Positions 1 through 11,996 of a stretch of 64,000 nucleotides of DNA are shown piece by piece. Every line of letters starts with the position of its first letter. The stretch's first letter is position 1. The position numbers were made by a program, and so were the translations under genes. The stretch comes from Heterodera schachtii (taxonomy: Eukaryota; Nematoda; Chromadorea; Rhabditida; Heteroderidae). Below the pieces are notes generated by a model. The model was not told the DNA's origin. It saw only the letters and a list, made by a program, of their open reading frames with translations, and made no database searches. The stretch covers positions 1,673,787-1,737,786 of the forward strand of contig SIJG01000001.1 in the NCBI GenBank assembly GCA_023374025.1, given 5' to 3'.

Positions 1-129
1 ATGCCGTCGTCGTTCCACCGCCCTCCCCCGTCGCGGTGCCATTGGTCGACGCTCCACCGCTGTCGCTGCTCCCGCGTTCGACCGCCATCATTCGCTTTTG
101 TTGCTGTTGCTTGCACTGCTGCCCGTGAG
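1..129 (+). other. Possible exon fragment cut by the left window edge
   Basis: The first 129 bases are far more GC-rich than what follows and are open in more than one forward frame up to a GT-type donor-like site (CCC then gtgagg). One frame ends in a leucine run (LLLLLLALLP). It could be the 3' part of an exon whose gene begins outside the window, possibly joined to the terminal exon-like segments at 1.77 or 3.82 kb. No family is recognised and the frame cannot be fixed. This is a weak call. Confidence 0.2.
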
Positions 130-499
130 GATGGGATAAAATATAGTCACAATGCTAAAATATAGAAGATATGGAACTATGGACATAAATCGCAAAATAT
201 GGGAAAATATGTAAAAGAAATCCTTCCTAGAAGTTTTAAACCAAGCTAAAAACCCTCAAAACCACATAAAAAGTGTTTTCATGACTTTTTAGAAGGAAAA
301 AATTTTTATTCAAAAAAGGGGGGCACCAGCTTCACTATTACCATATATCTATCTTAAATATATTAATTGAGAAATATCATTCTTTCCGTTACACTTTTTG
401 TTAATTTGAAAAAACGCGAATATAAACAAAACACCAACGGCGAATTAAAGAAAAGAATTATTCGTTCGTAAACTTAGAGAAAAAAGAAAGGTAAGAGAG

Positions 500-884
500 G
501 GTCGGGGGTCACTTCGGCGCGGACCATTTCGGCGCCGCAAATTTTGAAATGCTATAACTTTTTTATTTGTCAGTCAACTTTAGCCATTCTGGCATCATTT
601 GAAAGCTCTATGTGTGCTCTATATTTACATGCCAAAATAGAAATGAATGATTCAAAAATAAAAAAGTTATGGCACGCGGCGCCGAAAAAGCCAAGAAAAA
701 GTCAATTTTTGAGGTTTTTTGGCCATAACTTTTTTGTAAACAGATGAAATTTTTTGAAATTTTGCAGGCTAATAGAGAATCTCAAAAGCAATCGAATGAT
801 AATAAAAATATTGAATTTCGTTGATAATGAAAAAAGTTATTTGAAACGGCGCCGAAATGGCCCGCGCCGAAGTGGCCGGTTCCC
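500..884. mobile_element. Mutator-like MITE with 9-bp target duplication
   Basis: A 385-bp element is flanked by the perfect 9-bp direct repeat GTAAGAGAG (491-499 and 885-893). Its ends are inverted repeats that start with GG and contain CACTTCGGCGCGG on the left and the reverse complement on the right, followed inward by a CATTTCGGCGCCG block. The interior holds AT-rich segments of the type ATAACTTTTTT plus a CGAATGAT block, also seen in other foldback elements of this window. There is no coding capacity. A 9-bp duplication with long GG-starting terminal repeats is the signature of Mutator superfamily non-autonomous elements. Confidence 0.78.
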
Positions 885-892
885 GTAAGAGA

Positions 893-1076
893 GGGATAGA
901 AAGAGAGAGAGAGTGAAAGTGATTGATAGGTGTCTGACAGAGAGGATAGAAAAAGGAAGAGAGAGAGAGAGAGTGAGAAACAGGAAAAGAAAGGGAATGG
1001 AATGGGGGGGGGGGGGAGAGAAAGAGAGTGAGAGAGATAAGAAAGCGGGATAGAAAGAGAGTGAGAGTTTGAGAGC
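893..1076. repeat. GA-rich low-complexity tract
   Basis: About 180 bases of purine-rich GAGAGA/GATAGAAAGAG sequence directly follow the Mutator-like element. It creates long serine/leucine-rich open frames on the complementary strand that have no gene-like features. Confidence 0.8.
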
Positions 1077-1243
1077 AAAATGACAAAAAGGAGTGAATTT
1101 TAGGTTCAGGCATCAGTAGCCCCGAAAACTCCGGGTGTTTTTTTTGGGTGAAGCCCAGATTCTCCAATATTACACAGGGTTTTTGTATATATTTTGAACT
1201 TTTTCACATTTTTCGTACATATTTCGCAATGGATGAATTAAAG

Positions 1244-1560
1244 CAGGGCTTCGATTTGTTCTTTTTTCTAAGAAATGTTCTTATTTTGGGGTAGTGACCA
1301 AATGTTGTTTTGATTTGTTAAAATCATTTCTAAATTTTGAAATTTTATCGCGAAATGTTAATATCTAATCTAGATTTTTTAACTGACGAAAAATTTGGTC
1401 ATTTTTGAACAAAATCTGTTAAAAATTTAGCCAAAATTTCTAAAAAAAAATTCCCCGGCGGCGCCTATGGCACCGCCGGACCCTCTATCCCCAAAAGTTT
1501 TTAGAAAAAAGCGCGCCGCAAAAAAAAAAAAAGGTTGTTAAAAAAGCAAAAAAAAAAAAA
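1244..1560 (+). mobile_element. Fragment of a hAT-type MITE (CAGGGCTTCGAT family)
   Basis: The segment begins with CAGGGCTTCGAT, the same terminal sequence as the complete nested elements at 29.5 kb, and carries the GC-rich palindromic core GGCGGCGCC...GGCACCGCC at 1457-1477. The right end and the second target duplication are not found, so the copy is truncated or decayed near the A-rich stretch around 1,560. No coding content. Confidence 0.5.
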
Positions 1561-1772
1561 AGCACCCCTTTGACCCCCACCCCTAGCCTTCCTTCATAAA
1601 CAGCCAGACCGACCCCTTCCCCCTTTTTTAAACGTATTCAATTCCCGTGTCCAATTTAAAAAAGCTCATGAGTAATGAAAAAATGATATTTGATACTAAA
1701 TTAAATTATTTTTATATGTAAGAAAAATTGAAAATTTATTAAAAATAAAATTGTTTCTCTTTTAACACTTAG

Positions 1773-1834
1773 GCACATTGAACTCCATCGACATTTTCGG
1801 TGTGGTACTGGCATTCTGGGAAACGGACGACTGA
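1773..1834 (+). CDS. Possible last exon of an unidentified gene
   Basis: A splice acceptor-like ttttaacacttag is followed by an open frame (phase 2 start) encoding TLNSIDIFGVVLAFWETDD and then a TGA. Its balanced composition stands out from the AT-rich surroundings, and the acidic end is plausible for a real C terminus. No upstream exon can be linked with certainty; the GC-rich segment at 1-129 is one candidate. I do not recognise the family. Confidence 0.28.
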
Positions 1835-2098
1835 AGCAAGTGATTCACTGATATGAATATGACTTTCAAAATAATTAGAGGCTTAACTCATTTGACCCAA
1901 AAAAATATTTCGAATTTTCATCAATATCGCAACGAAAAACATTTAGGATTCAAAACAAAAGATGCAGTATTTGAAAGAATATTATTCAGAAAATAAGTCC
2001 TGAGTGGTTGTGGTTCATCCCTTTTTATTTTTATTTTATGTGTGTATTGATATTGGCTTTATTTCATTTATATATTTTTTCTATTTGTATCATTACTA

Positions 2099-2580
2099 GG
2101 GCTTCCTTTTTTTAGGCAAATGCCTAAAATTTTTGCGCACGATATGCATAAATAAGCACGAAAAACGCGTTTTCCGCTTGGTTTGGGGAGTCTACGATGA
2201 TTTTTATAATGCCTATTTTTGCCTATTTCGGGGTTTTTGTGCCTAATATGCCTATTTTAGGATTTTCGAAATTAAACGAAAAACACACCCCTAAGAAATG
2301 ACCCAAAAAAATTTGAGAAAATACAACCCTAAGAATTGAAAATTTTTTTTCCAAAAATTGGTCCCAAAATTAATATTTTTTCTTAAATAAAAATTTTTTG
2401 GTTTAAAAATTTGTTCTTATTCGAAAAAAATTTTAAACAATTAATAATTTCATTTAAAATTGAAATATTTAAGTTTTAATTAACGTATTTTGTTACCTAA
2501 AAAGCGTTAATAGAAAATTTTATTTGCCTATTTTAGTGCCTATTTGAGGATTTTTGTGCCTATTTTGTGTTTTTAAGTGC
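2099..2580 (+). mobile_element. Decayed TA-type MITE (GCCTAAA family)
   Basis: The left end (CTA then GGGCTTCCTTTTTTAGGCAAATGCC) and the body, with repeated TGCCTATTTT units and CACCCCTAAGAA blocks, match the complete copy at 7,272-7,811. The right terminus is degenerate: it ends near TGTTTTTAAGTGCAAC rather than in a clean inverted repeat. No coding content. Confidence 0.5.
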
Positions 2581-2587
2581 AACTATG

Positions 2588-3110
2588 TTACCTTGCGGTT
2601 TGCTCAATAAATAAATAAAAATAAACAATTACAACAACCAACCAGCGCAACATACTTTTTTTATTACGAAGGAGGCAAAGGAAAATTTTTCGTGTTTTTG
2701 AATGACTAAATGTAAATTTTTTCATTTTTCTGCCCATGTTCATAAGAATGAATCCTCCCCTTTCCTCCTTCTCCTCATTTTCCCTCATTTTTCTCTTTTT
2801 TTTGCCTCCACAATGTCACCGGCCCCGGCCTTTTTGAGGCGAGGGGAAAGGGCAGCCATTCCACTCACTGCCACCACACAACACACAGAAATGGGGGACG
2901 GGGGGGGGGGGGGGTAATGGAGGAGGGGAATTGTGGGTGAGGCCTTCCCCGTCCCGCCGTTGCCATCCCTTCCTTGTGTGGGTGGTGCCGCTGTTGACGA
3001 CCACCAACACAAACGCCACCACACAAGGCAAGCCATAAGACCATCGACCGACAGATCCATCCGCCATTTTTAGATCTCAGCCCCCCCCCAACCCACCACA
3101 CCCTTTGCTA
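2588..3110. other. Low-complexity GC- and G-run-rich segment without a supported gene
   Basis: Several overlapping open frames exist on both strands here, but they are driven by proline/glycine-coding homopolymer runs (G13 near 2,900, C9 near 3,080). Frames are equally open on both strands and no splice sites or domains fit. I see no gene. The stretch from about 3,110 to 3,815 is AT-rich and contains only a short remnant of the GC-rich MITE core near 3,629. Confidence 0.5.
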
Positions 3111-3819
3111 TTCTGTGTTTCTGTTATCATTGCTCAATTACGGGGGATGGGGCTGGGAAGATGGGGAGAAGATGCTCTGCTGGCAGTGGTGCTTATGCAT
3201 TAAAAATTGAACAAAAATTGTCAGCCCTTATTGTGATTAGGGCTCCCTCGGATGAAATTTTTTCAAAAACTCCATTTGGTAGGGGAAAAAAAACTTAATT
3301 TCGCGTTAAAATGCGTTTTTTAAACCGTCAAAAAACCAAATGAATTTTCTCTAAATCATCAGTAATAAATAGATAGCTATTTTTGAGTTCAATTTAAAAA
3401 TATGGAGACTTTGCTTGGGGGCCGTGCGTGCCGACAGATGTCGCCAGGGAAAAATGAACTTCTTGGCCCTGTTTAATTGCAATTTTCTTGTACTTCGAGT
3501 CAAATTTGTAAATAAAGCGATTTTATGAAAATAATTTTGCACAAAAGAAACAATTTATAATTTTTTTAGCTGAAACAAGAAAATTAATTTTGAATATTTT
3601 AAAGAAATGGTTCTCGATTATGCAGATAGGCGCCGTCGGGAAAAAAGAATTTTTATCAAATTTTTATGAAAATTGATAAAGAAAATAAATTATGCAATTT
3701 TAATTAAATGGTTGAGAACGGTAAAAACTCATCAATGCCTTTTTGTACTGGAACCTCAATTTGTTCTAAGTTCTTAGGCTAATAAGATTGTTTTATTAAA
3801 TTTTTCTGCTTTTTGTTAG

Positions 3820-3956
3820 GTACCAGTTACGAATTGGCTTACAAATTAGTGCAGAATCGTCCATCGGACTGCCAATGGAACGGAATTTATGGAATTTTCA
3901 AAAAAGCAAAAAAAAAAAAGGAAGGAGATGATGAAGGTGATGGTGATGATGACTAA
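3820..3956 (+). CDS. Probable last exon of an unidentified gene with acidic tail
   Basis: After a tttttgttag acceptor, a phase-2 frame reads TSYELAYKLVQNRPSDCQWN, then IYGIFKKAKKKK and a run of Asp/Glu/Gly, ending in TAA. Basic-then-acidic tails like this occur in nucleolar and ribosome-associated proteins, but I cannot name the family. Codon composition is gene-like and contrasts with the flanking AT-rich DNA. The upstream exons are not identified within the window. The exon could alternatively be an orphan duplicate of a gene elsewhere. Confidence 0.4.
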
Positions 3957-6900
3957 TGGATGGCGGTGTTTGAACATTAAAATAGAAAATTTGAGGGTGG
4001 GAAAATAAAGGTAAAAAAAATGGTTACAAAAGAAAGCATCAGAGACCCGGGACTGATGAATGACTTCTCCCTCCGCCCATTATGTGTTCAAAATAAAACA
4101 TTTATGTACATTGGATCTAAAGCAGAGAGTGAGTGGGTGGTGCTCTTTAAAAGGCGTGATGGATTATCCCCTGATGAGTGATGAAATTTTAAGGAATTTT
4201 TTAGGAAGCTAATTTGATTTTTTATAGGATGAAGCACAGAAAATCCAAAAAAAAAAGAGAAGCGATTAATTAATAAACAATCTTTCATATGTGCATAACG
4301 GAAGCCAATAGGTGTTAGGCGGAGACAGAATTTTATCCGGTCGAACTTTTCTATTTTTTAGTTGTTAGTCGAGTTTTTGGTCAGGATTGTCCGGCTCATC
4401 AAGCAAAGAATATACAATTAATCATGTGAATTAAAAATATACATAAATATTATCAGATTTAAAAAAATACAAATGAAGTACAGGAAAAAATATGGAGGAA
4501 TAATTTATTTTTTGGCCTCAAAATTAGGCTTAAAAATGCGCCTTTCACTCATTTGTTTAGGAGCTTTCCAATCGGATATAAATCGGAAATTGAAACAACA
4601 GTCTCAAAAAAAAATAGGATAATCTTTTTGACACATATTCAAAAACACATTAAATTAATTTTTGTATGTTTAATGCTTTTTCTTTGATCGGAAATGAATT
4701 CGATTACATTTTTTTACAAAAGAAAAGCACAGCAAAACAGCAGCAGAAGAAGCAGAGGAGGGATAAAAGAAAGCTTTTGCCGATCAAACACAAATTAAAT
4801 GTATATTTTGCGAGCACAACAGCGAACAGAACGCTTTTCTTTTGCTTTGATCGTGAAAGGAGTGAAAGTTCAAAATTTGAAAGGGAAAAATTTAAAAAAT
4901 GAAATGGAGCGGGGCAAATTGGCAAAAGTCAAAGGTATAAATGCAGCATTTTAATCGAAAATGAATGGTCGTCGCCGTCAATTGACAGCATCGATTACAA
5001 AACACACTGAATTTATATGTGTACACACACAACACATTCATACACTTCCACTGTAATTGAAATTGAGTGGTGCTGGTGCTGGGAATTTCGCTGATGATAA
5101 TGATTATGCTGCTGCTGCTGCTGTGAGAGAGTGTCCCCCCATCTCTTCGCCCCCCCCCGCGGCCCAATGAATGAATGAAATCATTTCCCCCCCCCCCCCT
5201 CCCCTCCCGCCTCTCTGTTTTTTTGCTCTCCGTTCTTTTGACGACAAAATCGTCTTTTTCACGACCGACAATCAGCGCAGCACCGGCGGGCGGGTCCCCC
5301 CCCCCCCCCCCAAATAACGCCACCACGGCCACAAATCCATTCATTCACCGACAGCCCGTCAAATATAAAAAAAGCGTCATTTCCATTTCCTGCTGCTGGT
5401 TTCTCCCTCTCTCTCTTTTCGAGACTCGACGGAACTCTCTGAGGATGTATTTCTATGCCGCATAAAATGCATATGCAAGTATGAGCATGATTGTGCTGAG
5501 TTGTGCATACATTATACATTCATAATGCATGCACATGCATTTTTTATGGGGACAAAAAAAATGGGAAATGTTTTTTGTGTTGGGACGCAGACGGACGAAA
5601 GAACACCACAAACACTCACCTCCACCACCACCACCACCCGTCTTAAAATGAATTAAATGAATGAATGAAAAGCATCGGCCAAAAGCAGCAGCAGACAGCG
5701 CCGCGGGGGATTTTGGTAAATATTTGAGAAAACGGAGGGGGGAGGGAATGGTCCAGGAAAATTGGAGATCAGAAAAATAGACACCGAAAATTGGTCACTG
5801 CCGGAGGATTGGCCATTGAAAATGGACACTATTAGAAAGGAAGAAAAAATTACCGTTCCGACACAATTAACTTTTTGAGGTCCATTGGCACCGGCAAATG
5901 GCTGAGCATTAACAAATCGTGATTAAATTCATTCTTAATCCTGGTGTCCAATATTCCTGCGGCATCTTCTCCATTTTTCTGTTTGATGTATGCAATTTTC
6001 CGCCCCCGCGCAAAAAAAACAATTTGGTCTTTATGTTTACCAATATTTAACTTAATTTAGAAATTATATCAAATAATAAAAATAATGAAGATTACTTAAA
6101 AAATAATTCGATTTGGTTCTTTTTTAAAATTTTGATTTTGATTAAAAAAACGCTTTTTTTCCGAGCCTTCTTAAATTAAATTATTGTCACGCGATAATTA
6201 AATTAACGCGCACAGATATTATTCAACATTTTTTAGAATTATTATTTTTTAATTGTAAAAAAAAAACAACAAATTTAAGTGTTTCGCTGACGGTGCGCAC
6301 CGAATGACGACATTTTAAAAAATTGAACGAGCATTCATTCTTATGACATGAGAAATAAAATAATAAATTTAATTTTTTTTTTTTACTTGTAAATTAAATT
6401 AATGAAGGATAAGAATTCGTAGTAATGCTTTACTTTTAAGAAGGAAAATGGTGCATTTTATGACACGTTTATCAATGCATGAGACTTAAATTTTGCCGAG
6501 ACTAGAACGAGGAAGAGACGCCCAGCAAACTCGAGACTTCTCGGGCCAAGATTCGGGATTGTACGCTCTCGAATATCATAAGATAGAATAAAAAGTGTTT
6601 TCACAGCCATTCCCGGGCCAACAGCCGAGGCGGGGGGGGGGGGAGGGATCCCCCTTTTCCCCACCGTTAGGGGGGGAGGGATCCCCCTTTTCCCCACCGT
6701 TAGGCAAAACGGGGGGAATCCCAACCAAAAATGATCAATGTGGTGAAGAAGTTGTGTGTTTGGGGCTCTCTTAAAACCCATGACAAAAGCACACGACGAA
6801 CGACGGAATGAACGGGGGAAAGGGGCGACACATTTATATTTATTTATTCTCCCGACCGAAGGGAAAAAGCATTGTTTTCGTCGTTGATGAATGATAAATT

Positions 6901-7271
6901 GATTATAAAGTGATGTGTGTTTTGGTTATTTGGTGTGAATAATTTTCAGTAATTTTTGTGATAAGTTTTGGGGGAGACAAATCTCAAAAAAACTTTGACC
7001 TAATAAGAGGGCCAGCTGCCTGGAAAATTTCATAAAATTTCGTGTATTCAATTTTTTTTTTCATTTTCAAAATTTAAAAATTTCACACAAAAATTTTAAT
7101 ATGATTTTTAAATTTGAGAAAAAGGTGATTTTTTCAAAAACTATTAATGATCGAAATTTTTGAAAATAACACTTTTCCTGCAAATTCCTGTCTTTCTTTC
7201 AACTATGAACTGAGTTAAGAAAATCAATTTTTCAAACTTCTTGCATTTTATATCCAAATATATAATTACTA
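3957..7271. other. Gene-poor intergenic region
   Basis: AT-rich DNA with homopolymer C and G runs (5,140-5,310) and a 35-bp unit repeated twice at about 6,640-6,704 (AGGGATCCCCCTTTTCCCC...). Polyglutamine/lysine-type and proline-type open frames at 4,666-4,925 and 5,175-5,520 overlap on both strands, have no good start or splice context, and are not supported as genes. Confidence 0.5.
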
Positions 7272-7811
7272 GGGCTGCGATTTTTAGGCAAATGCCTAAA
7301 ATTTCTGCGCTCTTGATACGCACAGATAAGCACGAAAAACGCATTTTCCGCTTGCTTTGGGGTGTATACGATGACCTTTATAATGCCTAACTTTGCCTGT
7401 TTTGCCTATTTTATGCCTATTTCGCCATTTTGGCGCCTTTTTCAGAATTTTCGGAAAAATCCTTAAAAACGGAATAAAAATGGAAAATACACCCTTAAGA
7501 ATCGACCTGAAAAAATTTCAAAAATACACCCCTAAGAATTGAAAAAAATTTTCACAAAAATTGATCCATAAAATTTCAATTCTTTTTTCTTGATAGAAAT
7601 TTTTGGCTTAAAAATTGTCCTTATTCGAAAAACTTTAAAATAATTGAAATATAAGCAAAATTAAATGTTTGAATTAAGTTTTTATGTATTTTGCTTCCTA
7701 AAAAGGGTTAATAAAAAAAAATTTTTGCCTATTTTTGTGCCTATTTTTGCGATTTTTTCTGCCTTTTTAGGTGCCTATTTCACGATTTTTTGTGCCTAAA
7801 AATCGCAGCCC
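7272..7811. mobile_element. TA-duplicating MITE, complete copy
   Basis: The element starts GGGCTGCGATTTTTAGGC and ends with the inverse (GCCTAAAAATCGCAGCCC), flanked on each side by TA. The inside is made of variants of TGCCTATTTTTG and of CACCCCTAAGAATTGA, in a foldback-like arrangement. A TA duplication points to Tc1/mariner-type transposition, but no transposase is encoded. Relatives lie at 2.1 and 44.0 kb, and a sister family (GTGACTTTTAG ends) at 47.1, 57.2 and 58.5 kb. Confidence 0.7.
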
Positions 7812-9342
7812 TAATAATTACCAGCCTTACTGATCAAAGAACAGAAAATAAATTTGTCTTGTGAATGTCTTAAAGTGGGAGAAAAAAAACATTTGGTTTA
7901 ATGAATTTTCGGATGGGAAGAAATTTACCTATGTCCCTATTCCTAAATGAAGGTAATGCTTGAAAATTACATTTTTATACATATTTATTATTTTTAATAT
8001 ATTGAATAAAAAAGATTATTACATAACAAATGTAAAATGAAAATTGCAAAAATTCCGTTTTTTCTTTTCTCAAACTTTTTAGGCCGACAAATAATTAATA
8101 AGAAAAAGGAAAAAATGCATTTAAAAGGATTAGTAAGACTAAATTAACCCTGCAAGAATCCAATTAAATAATGGAATAATTTGCCTTTTACGTCGTTACA
8201 CAAAATTAAAATTTGCTGATTTGTGAGTCGAGTAGGGGGCGGAAGGCGTCCCCAAAACATGGAAAATTTGTCCACCATCCCAAACACTCCCAAATCAATC
8301 CATTAGAGCTGCGCTCTAAAAATGGCGGAGGTGATTTTCCCATCCATGCCCAACGATTAAATAATTGGAATGGATGGATGTTCTTCATATGTTTTGGGGG
8401 ACGCGATTAACGCGTTGACGAGGCGGAGGAAAGGGACGGACAGACGGACGAAGGGTCGACACTTTTATTTGGGAAGGGGGACGACTTTAATTATTGCGTT
8501 TATTTGGATGGAAAATGGAAGATGGATAATAATTTGTATATGTGAATGTATATTTTATAATCGATACACATTCCTTTTACAGGGAATAATTTTATACGCG
8601 TATAAGCAAGCATCCAGCGACGTATCTGCTGAGGATTTCGTTTTTTTTGAGCTTGGATGGGTGTATCGGTGGGTAAATAAATTTGCCGAAATCCATTTTG
8701 ACTTTTATTGAATTTTTAACAATGTCCCTTTTGGCACAATTGTAAATCCATGTAATGCATACAAAAAAAAAAAATTTAAAAAATGTTCCAAGGATTTTTT
8801 TGAAAAAGAAACTTTATTAGACGGTGTAATTAGCTGAAACTCATACACCAAATATGTGCATATTGTGGGACTCGAGATTAAATAGCGTGGGAATTTTCTC
8901 GAGGTGTCAATTTAAAACCTGTTGGAATTCCCGAGCAAATACTTAAAATGGATTAATAATTCACGCTGCTGCTCTCTGGTGAGGGAGGGAAAAACAACAA
9001 CGCATTTCTATTTTGGGTTAATGAATGAATGCATATTTATTTATTTATGTTTTTGTTTGTTTGTTTTTGATAAACCCCGTCGATCATCGCTTTCCCCGAA
9101 ATTTGTCCCCCGCCCCCGCCCCGGGCTGCTCTTGCTCAATATTCATTAATAAAATGATAAGAAAGACTCGTTGTCAGTGTTCATCAAAGACAGGCACAAA
9201 AATGCCATAAACAACACCAAACAATTTCGACATTTATTTTATTTTTTTGAACGGGAAAGCGTTAAATTTAAAAAACTTAAGGATATAGAATTAATTAAGA
9301 CGAAAAATTGCCAATGTCAAAGCATTGCTGATCGGTAATTAG

Positions 9343-9763
9343 CAGGGCAGTCAAAAATATGCATATTTTTTTCCCTGGATTTTACGTAGTCTAATTAGTA
9401 GGAAAAACATCTTCTTTTTGGTATTTGCATATAAAAGTCGGGATTTTTCCGATTTGAATATCCCTTAAGAAAAAATTTGACTATGCCTAAAATTAAATCA
9501 AAATCTGAATGGATGCGCGAGTGGGTCAACTGTGAGCTTCACTCCCGAAAACCTTGAGAAATTTTTGATTTACAATTGCAAAAACAACCGATAAAATTTA
9601 TGAGGAATAAAATTTTTAATTAATTTCCACCCCCTAATATTCAAGTTTTTTGTGCATATTTTGCGATTTTTGTGCATATGTATTTGGTGCATATTTCACG
9701 AATTTATTTTCATATTTATGCGCATATTTTGGCCATTTTTCGTGCATATTTTTGACAGCCCTG
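9343..9763. mobile_element. hAT-type MITE with 8-bp target duplication
   Basis: A 421-bp element bounded by the perfect 8-bp direct repeat GTAATTAG (9,335-9,342 and 9,764-9,771). Terminal inverted repeats begin CAGGGCAGTCAAAAATATGC and end GCATATTTTTGACAGCCCTG. The interior is built from GTGCATATTTTTG-like units. CAGGG...CCCTG ends plus an 8-bp duplication are typical of hAT elements. No open frame. Confidence 0.82.
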
Positions 9764-10048
9764 GTAATTAGCATCAATTAAATATCAAATGCCTGACCTA
9801 TATATAATAATTTTAAGAATTAATTTTTTCGTCTAATTATCTAATTAATTATCTCTCTGTCTATAGTCTGTTCCAAAATTACAGAATCAAACTTTAAAAC
9901 TCATTAACTTTTTTTGTTCACTTGATAAAGATTTGAAAAATTCATCTTCTTGTGTAGCTTTTTGTTCTGATCAAGATTCAATTGCACCACTGTAATCAAA
10001 GCACTCCATGGTGATCGGGAGTGATCAGAATTTCAGCAAAAAAAAAAA

Positions 10049-10240
10049 ATAGAGAGAGAGATGAGACAGAAAAGAATGTGGGTAAAATAGAGAGAGAGAT
10101 GAGACAGAAAAGAATGTGGGTAAAATAGAGAGAGAGAGATGAGACAGAAAAGAATGTGGGTAAAATAGAGAGAGAGATGAGACAGAAAAGAATGTGGGTA
10201 AAATAGAGAGAGAGATGAGACAGAAAAGAATGTGGGTATG
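10049..10240. repeat. Tandem repeat, about 38-bp unit, nearly five copies
   Basis: The unit (AGAGAGAGATGAGACAGAAA followed by AGAATGTGGGTAAAAT) repeats head to tail with small length changes in the GA run. It is contiguous, with no spacers, so it is a minisatellite and not a CRISPR-like array. The opposite strand reads as a repetitive hydrophobic open frame, which is an artefact of the repeat. Confidence 0.9.
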
Positions 10241-10351
10241 TGAGAGATGACAGAGATGGAGAGAGAGAGAGCATAGACTGACAAAAGGACAAAAAAAAGA
10301 ACGAAAATGGTGCGACCTCCGTTCGTTAAATAAATTTCATTCACATTCGAA

Positions 10352-10545
10352 CAAGGGCGTAGCCAGACCCTTGGCATCGGAAGGGGCTGAAGTCAAAAAT
10401 TCGATTTTTAGGGGTGTATTTTTCTTTTTCCGGTGGTGCCGATAGGCGCCGCCGGGAAATTTTTTGAGTATTTTAATGCAATTTTGTTAAGAAAATTGCT
10501 TAAAATTTCAAAAAATTCGCTGAAAATTTCCCGCCTACGCCCTTG
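10352..10545. mobile_element. Short hAT-type MITE with 8-bp target duplication
   Basis: A 194-bp element between perfect copies of CATTCGAA (10,344-10,351 and 10,546-10,553). Ends are CAAGGGCGTAGCCAG and the imperfect inverse CCGCCTACGCCCTTG. It carries the GC-rich core GGTGCCGATAGGCGCCGCC shared with the CAGGGCTTCGAT family. Non-coding. Confidence 0.82.
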
Positions 10546-10720
10546 CATTCGAACACAAAATTCATGCGTTGTGCTGCATGCATTGATTTTTTACCCGCTA
10601 AATCATTTTGCAATTACAAAAAATTATTTTTTTAAATATTTTTAAAATATTGAGGCAAAGAGAAGAAGCGAAACAATGAAAAAAAAGAAGGCACAGACAG
10701 ACGAACAAATTCGATGAGTA

Positions 10721-10909
10721 GGAATGGGAATTTAAGTCAAATGACTTTTTTTTTTGCTGACTTTAGATGATCTTAAAATAACTTAAAAAATTCTACACTT
10801 TGTTTGAAGCTTCTAACACACAATTTCATTTAACTTTTTTCCACTTTTTAGGATTTTTATGAATTTTTTAGTCGACTTTTTTGATTTTTCGTGACTTAAA
10901 TCCCATCCC
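10721..10909. mobile_element. TA-type MITE
   Basis: Terminal inverted repeats GGAATGGGAATTTAAGTCA and TGACTTAAATCCCATCCC are flanked by TA on both sides. The internal sequence is AT-rich. A related right end (GTGACTTAAATTCCCAGCCC) is present near 28,520-28,540, where it follows tgacttttttg-type repeats. Confidence 0.6.
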
Positions 10910-11759
10910 TATTGATGATTGCTTTTTGTACAATAATTAAGGGTGAATCTTTTTGCGATTATGCAAATTGTTTAAATAATTCTCTCTCTCTCTCTCTTTA
11001 TTTGTTAGCAAATGTTGTTCATGGTGTGAGGAGGCTAAAGCTTGGCAAAAGGGTCAATTTTGATGCCGTCCAGCCAATTGATTTTTTACAAAAACAAATA
11101 AATAAATAATTCGATATTTTCAAGGCGCAAATGAGGGGACACCGTTGCCTTTGGGTTTACCACCAGCAGCAGAATCTTCTAATATGTAATACGCACCAAG
11201 AATGTATAAATTTCTTTCTATTTCCATTATAATTTTTTAATTGTGTCCCCGTCCCTTCTGCTGGAAAAATGATTAACAAATGCCAACATATTAAGGGGAA
11301 CAATTGAAAAGGAACATGATAAAATTCATTGTCGAGATTTCCAAAATCCCGAAGGAATTCCAATCCATCCCCACGCCTTTCACAGTCTCTGCGCGCGCTG
11401 TACCCCAAACGATGCCTTAATTTGTCCCATAAATACGCATGCGTTTGGGGCAGGGCCCGGGGGGGGGCAACGACCTTTGACCTCTTCACCCACTTCAAAG
11501 TGAGTGTTAACATTACCCCTTCCGCTGCAGATGCTTTCTATGATCCGCTTCTTCTTCTTCTCCTTCTGCCTCTGGTGTACTTTGGGCCCCGTTTTTTTGT
11601 GCTTCTCACTCACAAATAAGTGCTTTGGGGACAACCAACCAATTAACGAAAGGGAAAGGAGGGATGAAGGAAGCTCTTGAACCTCAAAAATATTTATGTG
11701 GGGTTCAGCCTAGAAGATGACGCGTAAAAAGGGAGGTGGAGCGAAGGAGAGCAAATGAA

Positions 11760-11996
11760 TGAATGATGAGAGAAAAGAGAGGGGAAGAAACAGAGAGAGA
11801 GGGGAGAGAGAGAGAGCGAGAGAGAGGGAGGGAAGAAGAGAGAGAGGGGGAGGGAGGAAGAGAGAGGGAGGGAGGGAGGGAGGAAGAGAGAGAGAGGGAG
11901 GGAGGAAGAGAGAGAGAGGGAGAAAGAGAGAGAGAGAGAGAGGGAGGGAGGGAGGAAGAGAGAGAGAGGGAGGGAGGAAGAGAGAGAGAGGGAGGC
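11760..11996. repeat. GGGA/GAGA low-complexity block
   Basis: About 240 bases of almost pure purine sequence made of GGGAGGGAGGAAGAGAGA variants. All six long open frames over it (Arg/Glu/Gly-rich on plus, Ser/Leu/Pro-rich on minus) are by-products of the repeat. The preceding 10.9-11.7 kb shows no supported gene. Confidence 0.9.

Noticed and set aside
769..1167. Overlapping Ser/Leu/Pro-rich reading frames on the minus strand
   Set aside because: They are produced by the GA-rich repeat and the MITE end; no start context, splice sites or domain.
10049..10240. CRISPR-like array
   Set aside because: Units are contiguous without unique spacers, and the genome is eukaryotic.
10033..10377. Minus-strand frames with repeated hydrophobic units that look like a membrane protein
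   Set aside because: Each unit is one copy of the 38-bp minisatellite; two frames are open equally.
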